Assembly: GCA_033558025.1 (NCBI GenBank)
Contig: JAUCEF010000007.1
Span: forward strand, 7,254,001 to 7,318,000
Source of the DNA: Phytophthora sp. 'mugwort'
Lineage: Eukaryota; Oomycota; Peronosporomycetes; Peronosporales; Peronosporaceae
Direction: 5' to 3'
DNA length: 64,000 bases
The notes beneath the pieces were generated by a model, which saw only the letters and a list, made by a program, of their open reading frames with translations, was not told the origin of the DNA and ran no database searches. Each line of letters starts with the position of its first letter. Positions within the stretch are counted from its first letter, which is position 1. Made by a program: the position numbers and the translations under genes. Positions 10,600-20,507 of this stretch are shown here, piece after piece.

Positions 10600-13500
10600 C
10601 CAAAGTCCTTCAATCCACTTTTAATCTCGCGTGCACTCGTTCATGGCTATATACTCCGCCTCGCAGGTGCTCTGCGCGTTGGAGGACTGCTTCCTCGACG
10701 CGTAGGACACCACTTTTCTGTCCAACAACGTCACATAGGCGCTCACGCTCTTGTAGTCATCTGGATCATTGGCATAGTCGGCGTCGGAATAGCCAACCAG
10801 AGAGACACTCGAAGACTGCCGAATGTCCATCACGAGGCCAAAGTCGGCCGTTCCATTTAAATAGCGGAGCACGCGCATTGCCTCTGCGTAGCTGGCACTT
10901 GTATAGCAATTTAGATACTTTCCCAGGTGTCGTGTTGCGTGAGTGATGTCGGAACAAGAGGCCGCAATCAGGTACTGTAGAGCACCGACAACTTCGCGAT
11001 AAGGGTATTTATCCAACTGCGGTGGATCGGATGTCGATGGTGCTGTTGCCTGCGGTGTAGCGGAGTCTGCAGCACTTTCCATGTGAAAAACGACATAGCA
11101 CGTCGAGCACGTACTGCCTCTGGAGGAAAATGACTCGACTTCGAAGGCGGTCCACTATAACTTTTTCACTCCCAGCAGGTAACGAACGGGCCCGAGCTCG
11201 CTTAGCTCAAACTGTGCTTGCAGCTGTACGGCCACACGCCTGCACCGGACTGTTGGACAGAGCAACATCAATCGTCCACGTAAACTGTCAGAATCATCAA
11301 GAGTTCACCAGCATCCGACTTGAAAACGTGCAGGCCGTAGCCAGTGTCTGGTCGCACGAATCCAATCTGAACGATAGGGCTGGTCAACGTATCGTTCCAA
11401 ATGCGAGGAGCATGGCGAAGTTCATACAGGCTCTTTAGCTGGTGGCACACCATTGCAGGGTCAGCACCATCCATTCGTGCATGCGGCTCCATATAGACGA
11501 CCTCTTCAAGTCGCCATACAAAAATGCAGTTTTGGCATCGTATTGAAGGATGTCCCACCCATGCTGCAAAGCATAGTAGATAGCTGCGCGAATTGAATCG
11601 AGTCGCATGACAGGTGCATAGTCTCCTGGAAGTTGACACCAAACTGCTGCTTGAAACCATGGATGACCAATCGTGCCTTGTACCCAGCGAAAAGTGATCA
11701 CGGCGGCGCCACGCGCCGATTCTCGGCGGACTAGCTGCCAATTGCGATGTTGCCGCAACGATGCCAGCTCGTGTAGCATGGCCGCTAGCCACTGCAGCCA
11801 CTGAGGTGACGCACGAGCTTCCTTATAGCCGCATGGCACAACCACATCTGACACTTGTTCGAGAACGTTGTTTACAACGTAGTCTCGCAGACGTACGTTG
11901 GGTTTGCGCCTGCGACGCCTAGGCGCTGCTGATGGGGCCTCTGCAGTTGCCTCTGTAGATGTAGGCTGCGAGGCAGTCGCATCTGTGTCACTCGTAGGCG
12001 CCGTATTCGTGTCGATGCGAGATGGCAATGCGCGTGCTTTCGTTTCCTTGTCCTTGGATGTTCGTGGTCGTGAGCAACTAGTTCTCCACCACGATCGCCA
12101 CTGCTTCCAGACACATATCACTCTCAATACTCCCACTCGCAGAAGGCAGATGAGCATCACTGCGCTTCTGCGTCCTTATAGCAGGTTCATCAGAAATTCC
12201 AGCCAGAGGTTGCTCTTTTTCAGTATCGACCGTACAGGACTCCATGTCCGTCTTAATACGAACAATCGGTACGTCTGCAGCGAGTTTATGGTCTCCATAC
12301 AGCAACGCAAGTGCAACACATATTCGGACTCGCACCTAAAGTCTTCATGAAACAGCGCATTTTTGATTCTGCAAGTGCGAATACGACCGGAAAGAAGGCT
12401 CATCGTCTTGTTGCCCTTTGGGTTGGTGCCATACCCCAGCAGCAGTGACATCTCAGTGCGGGGCGCGAGCTTCGCCTTGTCGGACGCGTTTCTGGAGGTA
12501 CGCGCACCTGCACAATACAGCCCCATGTCCTCAGAAGCGATAGGTCAGGAGGTGTACCGTTCAGCAACTCGTATGGAGTCTTGTAGCCGAGCACTTTGGA
12601 AGGCGTTCTATTCAGCATGACAAAAATAGAGTGATGCATGGCTTCTCCTCACAAAATGTTCGGCAGCATTGTTGCTCTCAGCAGCGTGCGGAAGCGGGTA
12701 ACAACCATCCCGTTTGCTCGTTCGACGGTACCATTCTCTTGTGGCGAGTATCCGTTCGTGAACTGCGACTCAATGCCTTCGTTGCGACAGAACGCGCCCA
12801 GTTCATTGCCGAGAAACTCTCCACCTTAACCATCGTGGGGCAATTTGATTGGCTATTCCTTGAATTTCGTTTTCAATCGCTTCAGAGAGTCTCCACGTGT
12901 CAGCAGTCTCGTCTTTCGATTTCAGCAAGTAACCCCATTTATACCGTGTGGATTCATCTACTACAAGCAGGAACATTGTTTAGCCACTTGCGGTTCGGTC
13001 ACCTATGGAGCAGACGTCCACCGACATCTTCGCCAACGGGGTCGTGCGCCGCCGCGGGTTGCGCTTGTAGGACGTGCGTCGCATCTTTGTCTCGGTGCAA
13101 GGGATGTACGAGCTCAAGCGCAGCTCATCCTTCGAGAGGTTGATCCCCAAGTTCATCTTTTGTTCGAGAAGCTTGGAGAGCACGTTGTTCCCAACATGGC
13201 CCATGAGACTGTGCAGAGTGTGCAGGCCCTTGCTAGAATTAGATGTAGGACCTGCCATGAGCGTCATGACTGGCTGTACTGTTCGCGGCGCCCGTATGTG
13301 GTAGATTCCATCGGGCATCTTGAATTCTAACTTGAGGGATGGCTTTGTGAGCCACGCCCCCATTACTCAATGATGTAGAAAGATGAAATCCACCTCGCAG
13401 CTGAATGTATCCTTGGGAGATGATGCTTGCAGGGGCATTAGGTGAATAAGCGATATCGGCTAGGAAGCGGTCCTCAACTTGTTCTGTATCTCGTTCACCA

Positions 13501-14663
13501 CTCTCATCAGCGCGGAACCTTGGATTCTCGTTGCCTCCAGGCTTCCATTGGCGAACAAGAGTGGTGGCCCAGCCGGACACTCGCTCAGGCGCGCAAACAG
13601 AGAGAGATCACCAGTCACATTTCGCTGCGTACCCCCCTCTAGCATCTACTCTACCTCATCAACAGGGAGCGGGTCCTGCCCAAGGTCACTCACATGTGCC
13701 ATCACGTACAGTGGCCCGGGCAGGTGGCTTCAGAAGCTCCTGTCAGCAACACTAGCGCCAGCTCCCATGGCGCTTGGCTCTGGTGTAGCGTATTTACGGC
13801 AGGACGCAGAGCCGTTTAGTTCTCTCAGAAGCATGCCCGCAGCTTGCACCGCGAAGTACCATACTCACAAGCGATGGTGGCATCTTTGCTAGTTACCGGC
13901 TCTTGTGAGTCAGCCATGCCTCTTTCTTTTTCCGTAACTCGGGCGTGAGGTCCTTGGGACAGTTGTAGTACCAGTGGTCACGTCCATTACTGTTAAGGCA
14001 GCGGTTAGCAGGACCAGGTTGTAGGCGAGGCTTCTTTGACTTCTTGGGCAACTTGCCTCCTGCGCCGCGCTTCTTGCTCGCTGCGCCTGTCTGAGCAGTA
14101 ATCGATGTTATCCTTCGCTCGTCTTGCAGGCCTTGGCCACTTGATTGGCTGGTGCCGCTGCTACTAGAGACTTCGCGCTATGCTTGCTCCGCTGTTTCCA
14201 GTTGAATGACGGCTTGCTGGAGAGCGACGTCGCTCTCATTTGTCGTGGCAGCTTGGGAGAGAATTCGGTTTTAAGAGGCTGAGCGGGTAGAAGGAATCGT
14301 CGCATCTCTGGCGCCCATACTGGCGTGCGAGTGGCGATCCTTATCGTTATCGTCAGTGCCATCGGAAAAACTTGGATTGTCCATGTCAGCTGTCGATAGT
14401 GACCCACCAGCCACAGCAACATCGTGTCGATACTCCACTTGGTCCAGGAGCATCACAAGCAGCCGCCGAGCGCCGAGCGTATCACGCGCCGTAGCCAGTG
14501 TACCTCGCAGACTCGCAAGGGCAGCAGCGAACTGGCGAGGGGACATACCAGCAGAGCGTAGCATCGTAGTCGTTGCCGAGCTGACCGCGGCATCAAGCCG
14601 ACCAGGATCCGTAGCGGCAGGGGAGCGTGTCCGGTATTGTCTCCGGTTCTGCTGTGTATCCAT
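10600..14663 (-). pseudogene. Copia gag-pol polyprotein, element 1, multiply frameshifted
   Basis: From the 5' end (right): a gag region at about 14.66-13.9 kb ends with a zinc-knuckle-like Cys/His cluster near 13.95 kb. The integrase N-terminal domain shows LHSLMGHVGNNVLSKLLEQ at about 13.2 kb. Integrase core remnants lie at 12.4-12.8 kb. A reverse transcriptase segment ends in YVDD at 11.27 kb and is preceded by LKSLYELRHAPRIWND. RNase H sits at 11.08-10.62 kb with YREVVGALQYL, SDADYA and CEAEYIA motifs. At least five frame changes separate these domains. It cannot encode an active polyprotein as written. Confidence 0.85.
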
Positions 14664-14892
14664 GCGTAGCTGAGAGGGTCCTTACATGTGCGGCTGGGCC
14701 ATCATTTTGGACGCCCTTCCGTTGACCGTTTGACTGCTGACTTCGTGCGGTACGACCACCTTCCACCGCAGAAGGTGAGGTGCCGCGCGAATGCTCCGCA
14801 GATCGAAGAGCGTTCTATGGCAGGTGCGCGGCGTTAATACGAGATAACTGTCCTTGAATTTGGCTGTCGGTCTCGAGCGGCGCTTGCGTCAC

Positions 14893-14908
14893 ATTTGGGC
14901 TCATAACC
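14893..14908 (-). other. Primer-binding site, half-tRNA-Met type
   Basis: Directly inside the 5' LTR the minus strand reads GGTTATGAGCCCAAAT. This is complementary to an initiator tRNA-Met anticodon stem-loop (...GGGCTCATAACC) rather than to a tRNA 3' end. Drosophila copia is known to prime from the 5' half of initiator tRNA-Met in this way. The tRNA match is from memory of the general sequence, not from this genome. Confidence 0.6.
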
Positions 14909-15274
14909 TGAGAGCTTGCATTGGCAGGTAGACGACGGTGGCTGCGCGTGACGGCAACCATGACAGTAGTTTAGAGAAGAGGAGCACACTGGCGGAGGCA
15001 AATGACCGCACCCTTCAAGAGAGGAGACGCTTGTGCTCGAGGCACTTCCGTCTCCGTCTCAAGGTTGATGTGTATTCAAACTAGGCTATACTGACATTGC
15101 AGTATCTCAGCAGGAGCAGCCTGTGTTGCAAACACACACAAATGCAAGATGCAACCAGAGATGTCTTCTCTCTGAAACCGAGGGGTACGACCCGCGTCAT
15201 ACCCTTGTATCTTACATATGCAATGCATTATGGTCCGCACGACCCACCTCGGTGATGTCAGTTTATCCATCTCA
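14909..15274 (-). repeat. 5' LTR of copia element 1
   Basis: 366-bp LTR matching 9678-10082 apart from the 40-bp deletion and scattered substitutions. It carries the element's promoter by position. It is flanked internally by the primer-binding site. Confidence 0.85.
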
Positions 15275-17554
15275 CCCCCTCGAAGAACTGAAAGAATAGA
15301 AGCGATACGAGAGTCAAACTGTAAGCCGGTAATTCTGCGCCGAATTTTGCGCTGATGGAGTAGACTAATCAGGTAGGACATTCTCAACAGGGTTTTCGAA
15401 AATATAAATTTTAATAGCAATAATAATTTCATATCAAATAGATCTATTTGGATTAAACGCGTATTTTCGGAATCCAATAAATTTGTGAATTAAGATACAA
15501 ATTCAAATCGGATAGTATCCGCGCGACTCCATATACTCATAGCCAGAGCATGGAAATCATATCACGTGCATTTGTCCTAGGAAGGAGGTTCTGGCGCAAA
15601 GATAAAGTAGTTGTTGTTGGCCTCCACCAAGGGGTCCAACAGCAAACTTAAAAGTGGAGGCTCGTTTGGCTGAGGTGGAGAAATACAATGGACAGTGTGG
15701 AGCCGGGCAAGCGTGTGCCGCTCGGTTTGTAAGCGAAGCGAGCCTCAAGCGCCTTGTCGTAATTGGTGGCTGGACGACTAGATATCGCCTGGCACCGACT
15801 TCAGCATGAACCTGCAAGAAGGCTTGTTAGTACCAGTAGCAAAATAAATGTTCATACAAAAGCAAAAGCCACCAAACCGCTAGACTCAAATTCTGGACGG
15901 GGAAGTGCGGCAAATCGGTACTGTATTTCTACACGCGTAATGTGCAAAGTGCGGAGTTGAAATCTTATGTTGCGATTCGCTTGGGCAAGGTGGTAGAGAT
16001 TCTCTGCCAGAGAAATTCATTCCTTTGAGTCCGCGATTATGTAACCAGCCACAGGGCCTGTCTATCATACAGTTGGGAGAGTGTTGTATGCGGACAGCCA
16101 GCGACTGCATCTACCGGTAATAGACCATCCGGTGAACAGACACAGCGCTGCGTCTGTACTGCGATACAGTATTGTCGATTGCTTAAAGGGAGCGACATGC
16201 ATTGCCGTGAGCAGCCGGTTGCAATCTAAGATTGCGAGTTCGAAGCTGTATCCGAAGTGTGTGAGAGTCTCTCACTAAGAGAGACAGAGATTCATGATCG
16301 TCGCGAATTATTTTTATGCGGAAGATGTCTGAAATTTCTAAGCCAGGATATACCGTAAGTGCCGGATTGTCGTCCTCTGTTGTGCGGGGAGTCCCCGCCG
16401 GGGACTCTTCCGGTTCTTGGCTTGTTGAAGCGTTCTAGACAGGCATGAAGCCGTGCTCCTCCAACGGCTGTCAGCCCCTCGATGTTCCCACTCTCGTGTA
16501 CTAGACAGTACAGATGAATGATTCCCTCTTATTCGTTAAAATACACCCTCAACAAGAATTCAAAGATGGTTCTCGACGACCAGCAATATACAAACCTAGC
16601 TAGTTATTCGTTCTCACCCTTTGAACGTAACATGGAATATAAATCTAAAAAATGCGGGTGATTAACAGAGTATGCGAAACTTCACTTTGGTGCAGTATGT
16701 GGTCTGAAGATGTCCAGCAGGGACATCTGCTGCCTATGCCCTCGCTTCCTGCCTAACTCATCTCGTTCTTCTCGCTGCATCTCACGATGTCCCCTCACAG
16801 ATCTATTTGACTTTCTCATTGAAGCAGCGCGGATGAAAAGACACTTAAGGTGATCCCTTACGTATTCAGTCCCAAGCTCGACATCAGGAGTGAACGATTC
16901 CGGCTGGACGCCCTCCGTCGTATCCATAGGCTCGTTGCTCTATCATACGCAGAAGTATTTGCCAGTGAGCCCGTCTATCCTGTTCTTCTCTGGTGGATTG
17001 AGAGGCTCCGTCACACTGCTGAATAAGTGAGGAGAGCACAAATGGCTACCAAACAGGTCTGGATGAGGAATACCCTTAAAGAGGCATAACTATGTAGTAG
17101 TTGGATCCCGACGCTATAATTAGCGAGGGGATCATCTGTACATGCCAGTCAGCATCAACAGGACCATGGCGTGATACGGGACCCAAAGCTCCAGTCACAT
17201 GAGCCGCTCATGGTGAGCATAGCCATGCAATTTCCATTTCTCAGATTGGGGGAATCCGCTTACGATTAGCCTAGTCCTCTGCAGACACTTCCATTTGGCT
17301 GGTTTCCAGCCTGCTTGACCAACAGCATGTCATATGCTGCATGTGTCAAAATTTGACTCAGTTAAGATGTTCAGAGTTTCGTCCGGTTGCGGGAAGACAG
17401 CAGGGGTGAACGGGATAAGCTGCTGTGATGGGGAGTACCCAATGTAATCAGCGAAAAAAGTTATGGTGTTCACAATCCTCGTTTACGCTATAGCTCTTAC
17501 TGAGAGTTTCAGTCCATTCCTTCATACCCAGCGCCGTCCACACTCTGGTACGAG
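15275..17554. other. 2.3-kb region with no recognisable gene
   Basis: It holds a perfect 19-bp palindrome at 16389-16407 (GAGTCCCCGCCGGGGACTC). The only ATG frame of any length is at 16927-16682 on the minus strand: 81 residues, basic and helical in its second half, with no family I recognise. Protein-like fragments near 15.58-15.80 kb (both strands) are broken. The last few hundred bases should contain the promoter of the sulfatase gene at 17555. Confidence 0.4.
16682..16927 (-). CDS. Small hypothetical protein (81 aa), doubtful
   Basis: An ATG at 16927 opens an uninterrupted 81-codon frame. The first 30 residues are acidic and the middle is Arg/Lys/Glu-rich (about residues 38-68) and probably helical. 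There is no signal peptide, membrane segment or motif I recognise. It stands alone in a long gene-poor stretch and could be chance or the tail of a decayed gene. Confidence 0.2.
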   Translation of the reverse strand: MDTTEGVQPESFTPDVELGTEYVRDHLKCLFIRAASMRKSNRSVRGHREMQREERDELGRKRGHRQQMSLLDIFRPHTAPK

Positions 17555-20110
17555 ATGGAATCCCAGTGCTTACTTAAAGCTGGCACTACCACACCGCGTC
17601 GTCGTCCAGATCCCCTCGATCTCGACGACGACTTTGATCTTAATCGTATCGATGCACCCGAGATGACAGGGACACGACAAAGGAGAGAGTCCATCGAAGT
17701 GCTCCAGATCGCCGATGTCTTTGCTCTCCCGTGGTTTGGGTGGCTGTTCGTCTACGCCTTCACGCTCTTCTGCTTCTCTGTCAGTCGATGCATCGTTCTC
17801 AAGTCGTTGGCAACGATGTACGGTAGTCCTCGAGATTACACAGCGAGCTTTAAGGTAGCAGCGTTGGGTCTAGGAATCATGGAGGACTTCGTCTGTACGA
17901 CCTATTTAGTGTGTGCACTGTGGCTATTTGACACCGTGAAGATCGCGGTCATTAAGCGGGTGAGTCCTCGCATCCACGAACTGATCGTGCGAGTCGTCGG
18001 GAACATTGCAACGTTCACTGTGTCGTGGATCATCTTTGTCGTCGCACTAGCACCTTTTGCAGCTGACATGCTGCTCGTGCTGAATCGAGACATGCGCTTC
18101 ACAATGGACCTCGTGACCACTTTGATCAGAGAGCGACACAATCTCGGCCACGCTCCGATTTCGACCGAGGAGTTCCACCGAGGCTACACAATTGCAGCTC
18201 TTCTAGTGAGTGCCGCAACGATTTTTGCGCTCGTCCGGACGTGGGCTAGCTGGGCCAACCTCGCTTGCTGGAATCCGACACACGTCGTGGTGCTAGCTGG
18301 CCAATTTGGACAACAAGAAGCAACCGGAAAGGTTTTCAAACGCGCAAAATACAAGGAGCTCGCTCTAGAAGAGGGTCACGACGAGATTGTACTACAAAGC
18401 AAGAGGAAGGAATTGAACAACAGCCTTGTCGATGGGAAAGTCGTGTTCAACCAAGTGATGCAGGTTACGGTCGTCCTCGTCGGTCTCGTGGTCATCCCGA
18501 TGGCGGTCGTGGCTGTACGTTGCGTGAGTTCGCCTCTAGTCGCATACTCGGCGTTGAACGCGACTCTGAACGAATTGTTCGGCCACGCGTTGCAGCCGGG
18601 ACGGACGGAATCGACGTTCACGAATATAAATGGTGATCTCCCTTGGATGGAGATGTACATCCACCCAACAGAGAGACACAAGCTGTATGGCAATGATTCC
18701 CTCTATCGCCTCACGTCGGGATTCCGTGGCGAGCTCGCTTTCGATGTCGACGTCTCAAGTGCCGACCCGCCCAACGTTCTCGTCATCGGCATCGAGTCGT
18801 TCCGCTTCCGGGATTCCCGCTACTTTGTCGGCCAGGACGATCCGTCCAACCTGTTTAAAGACACTGAGCTCACGGTTACGCCAAACTTCGACCGGTGGGC
18901 GAAGCGTGGAGTTGCGCTCCGCAATCTTTGGACCAGCAATCCGACGAGTCGGTCCTTGGAGAGTGCGTTGTTCGCCCAGATTCCGTACGACAGCGCCGTG
19001 AAGACCGCGATCACCGGAGGCAGGGTGAATACCAATCTGTCGGGTTTGCCACAGCTCTTTTCGTCAAAAGGATACGAAACTTTCTTCTCGACCGGGTCTT
19101 CCATTACTCTCGACAATTGGGACGCATTCCTCCCTACCCACGGCTTCGATACAGTTTGGGATAACAAGAAGATCACTGAGCTCGCCGAAACCCATTTAAA
19201 TATTACTCATAGCGACTGGAAGGGAGACGCCCATCGAGGCTTTAGATGGGGCGCTCATGACGACGTGAGTTTCCGACTGCTCGGGGATTTACTCGTGAAC
19301 AAAACACGCAACCAAATTGAGCACTTGGGGAATGGAGAACCCAAGACGCCGCTGTTTCTCACGCACTACACCATCACCAGTCACGCGCCCTTTGACTCGC
19401 TGCCAACATGGTACAATAAGTCTACGAAACCAGACTTTTCCGCTCTCTACGAAGGAGAAAAGCACGCGAATGCAATCCAGCGCTACCTTGAAGCGCGTTA
19501 TTTCACCGACATGGAGCTGGGAAAGTTCCTGGACCGCATGGACGACGAGGGCACTCTCGACAATACTATTGTTGTCATTTACGGCGACCATGGTCAATCA
19601 CCTGAATCTGATATTATCTACACCGATGAAGAATCCATGACGCGAGTGCCGGGCCTCATTCTTGCAAAGGGACGGCTGGGAAGGTACGCGGGTCTCAAGA
19701 TCGACGACGCCGCTGAGCACTATGATATTCTCAACACCTTAGCGGACATCACCGGGCTGCCAGAAGGAGGGTTCGTCCAAAACGGAGTCGGGCGCTCGCT
19801 CAAGCGCAAGGTTACGTTTGGTGAGCGTGCAGTTTTCAGCAACGTCCCGGGCCACAAAATGTCCGTTGTGCGTGGTAATTATCGTCTAAGGTACGACGGC
19901 GTCACAGACGCGATGTTCCTGCACAATACCGAGACGGACCACTGGATGAATGAAGATTTGCTTCCCGAGCTCCCACCTGAGAAGCGAGCAGAGTGGGAGA
20001 CCTGGCGTGAGAATGGACGTCGAATCTCGTCGTACTACACGAAGCGGTGGGATGAAAACTGCTTGCTTGCCGTTAACTGTACTTCAGAAACCTCTAGAGG
20101 AGCCGCATAG
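17555..20110 (+). CDS. Membrane-anchored sulfatase / LTA-synthase-like protein (851 aa)
   Basis: A single-exon gene from the ATG at 17555. The N-terminal part (about residues 50-325) has about five hydrophobic segments, as in bacterial lipoteichoic acid synthases and their eukaryotic relatives. The extracytoplasmic alkaline-phosphatase-fold domain starts near residue 408 with NVLVIGIES (first metal ligand region). It continues with a Ser/Thr-rich nucleophile region NPTSRSLESALF near residue 460, and has the paired metal-binding GDHGQ near residue 677. Family members hydrolyse or transfer phosphoglycerol or sulfate esters at the membrane surface; the substrate here is unknown. Asn-linked glycosylation sequons are present (for example near residues 548 and 836). 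The gene is intact although it lies between a copia and a piggyBac element, which suggests selection. High confidence in fold, low in substrate. Confidence 0.85.
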   Translation: MESQCLLKAGTTTPRRRPDPLDLDDDFDLNRIDAPEMTGTRQRRESIEVLQIADVFALPWFGWLFVYAFTLFCFSVSRCIVLKSLATMYGSPRDYTASFKVAALGLGIMEDFVCTTYLVCALWLFDTVKIAVIKRVSPRIHELIVRVVGNIATFTVSWIIFVVALAPFAADMLLVLNRDMRFTMDLVTTLIRERHNLGHAPISTEEFHRGYTIAALLVSAATIFALVRTWASWANLACWNPTHVVVLAGQFGQQEATGKVFKRAKYKELALEEGHDEIVLQSKRKELNNSLVDGKVVFNQVMQVTVVLVGLVVIPMAVVAVRCVSSPLVAYSALNATLNELFGHALQPGRTESTFTNINGDLPWMEMYIHPTERHKLYGNDSLYRLTSGFRGELAFDVDVSSADPPNVLVIGIESFRFRDSRYFVGQDDPSNLFKDTELTVTPNFDRWAKRGVALRNLWTSNPTSRSLESALFAQIPYDSAVKTAITGGRVNTNLSGLPQLFSSKGYETFFSTGSSITLDNWDAFLPTHGFDTVWDNKKITELAETHLNITHSDWKGDAHRGFRWGAHDDVSFRLLGDLLVNKTRNQIEHLGNGEPKTPLFLTHYTITSHAPFDSLPTWYNKSTKPDFSALYEGEKHANAIQRYLEARYFTDMELGKFLDRMDDEGTLDNTIVVIYGDHGQSPESDIIYTDEESMTRVPGLILAKGRLGRYAGLKIDDAAEHYDILNTLADITGLPEGGFVQNGVGRSLKRKVTFGERAVFSNVPGHKMSVVRGNYRLRYDGVTDAMFLHNTETDHWMNEDLLPELPPEKRAEWETWRENGRRISSYYTKRWDENCLLAVNCTSETSRGAA

Positions 20111-20507
20111 ACTGCCAGCCAGCACTATTTTAATACAAGGAGTACACATGACAAATATTCAACCCTGGTAATTTGTATTAGTGTTATCCCAACAGTCATA
20201 AATAGATATCAAATTACCGGGTAGCGGCCTGGATATACTTCACTAAAAATGATTACTGGTTTATGCTAAAAGTAGATATATATATTAAGTTTAAGGTTAT
20301 ATTTTAGCACATAATGTATAAAGCTTGAAATGAAATAAATATTGTGAAAACCGACCAATATATCCAGCTCGGTTAGGCTGTTTTGGATGGGTAAAAAAAT
20401 ACTAAAACAGGGTAGGCGAAAAATTCAATCGGAGTTCTGGATGTAAAACGTCCATTATGCAAATCTAAAGCATAGGACACCACGAGCTTTTATAGCACCG
20501 CTATTAA
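20111..20507. other. AT-rich 3' flank of the sulfatase gene
   Basis: About 400 bases of AT-rich sequence including AATAAA-like runs near 20335 that could serve 3'-end formation. Nothing else is seen before the piggyBac end at 20508. Confidence 0.4.

Larger units (their letters stand above)
9678..15274 (-). mobile_element. Ty1/copia LTR retrotransposon, element 1 (5.6 kb, decayed)
   Basis: Two direct repeats, 9678-10082 and 14909-15274, bound an internal region coding on the minus strand in the order gag, protease, integrase, reverse transcriptase, RNase H, which defines copia rather than gypsy. The repeats begin TGAGAGC and end ATCTCA on the plus strand. They differ by about 8 substitutions and one 40-bp indel, so the insertion is not very recent. 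No exact target duplication is seen (TCCCT on the left, CCCCC on the right). The internal frames carry several shifts and stops, so the element is non-autonomous. Confidence 0.9.
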
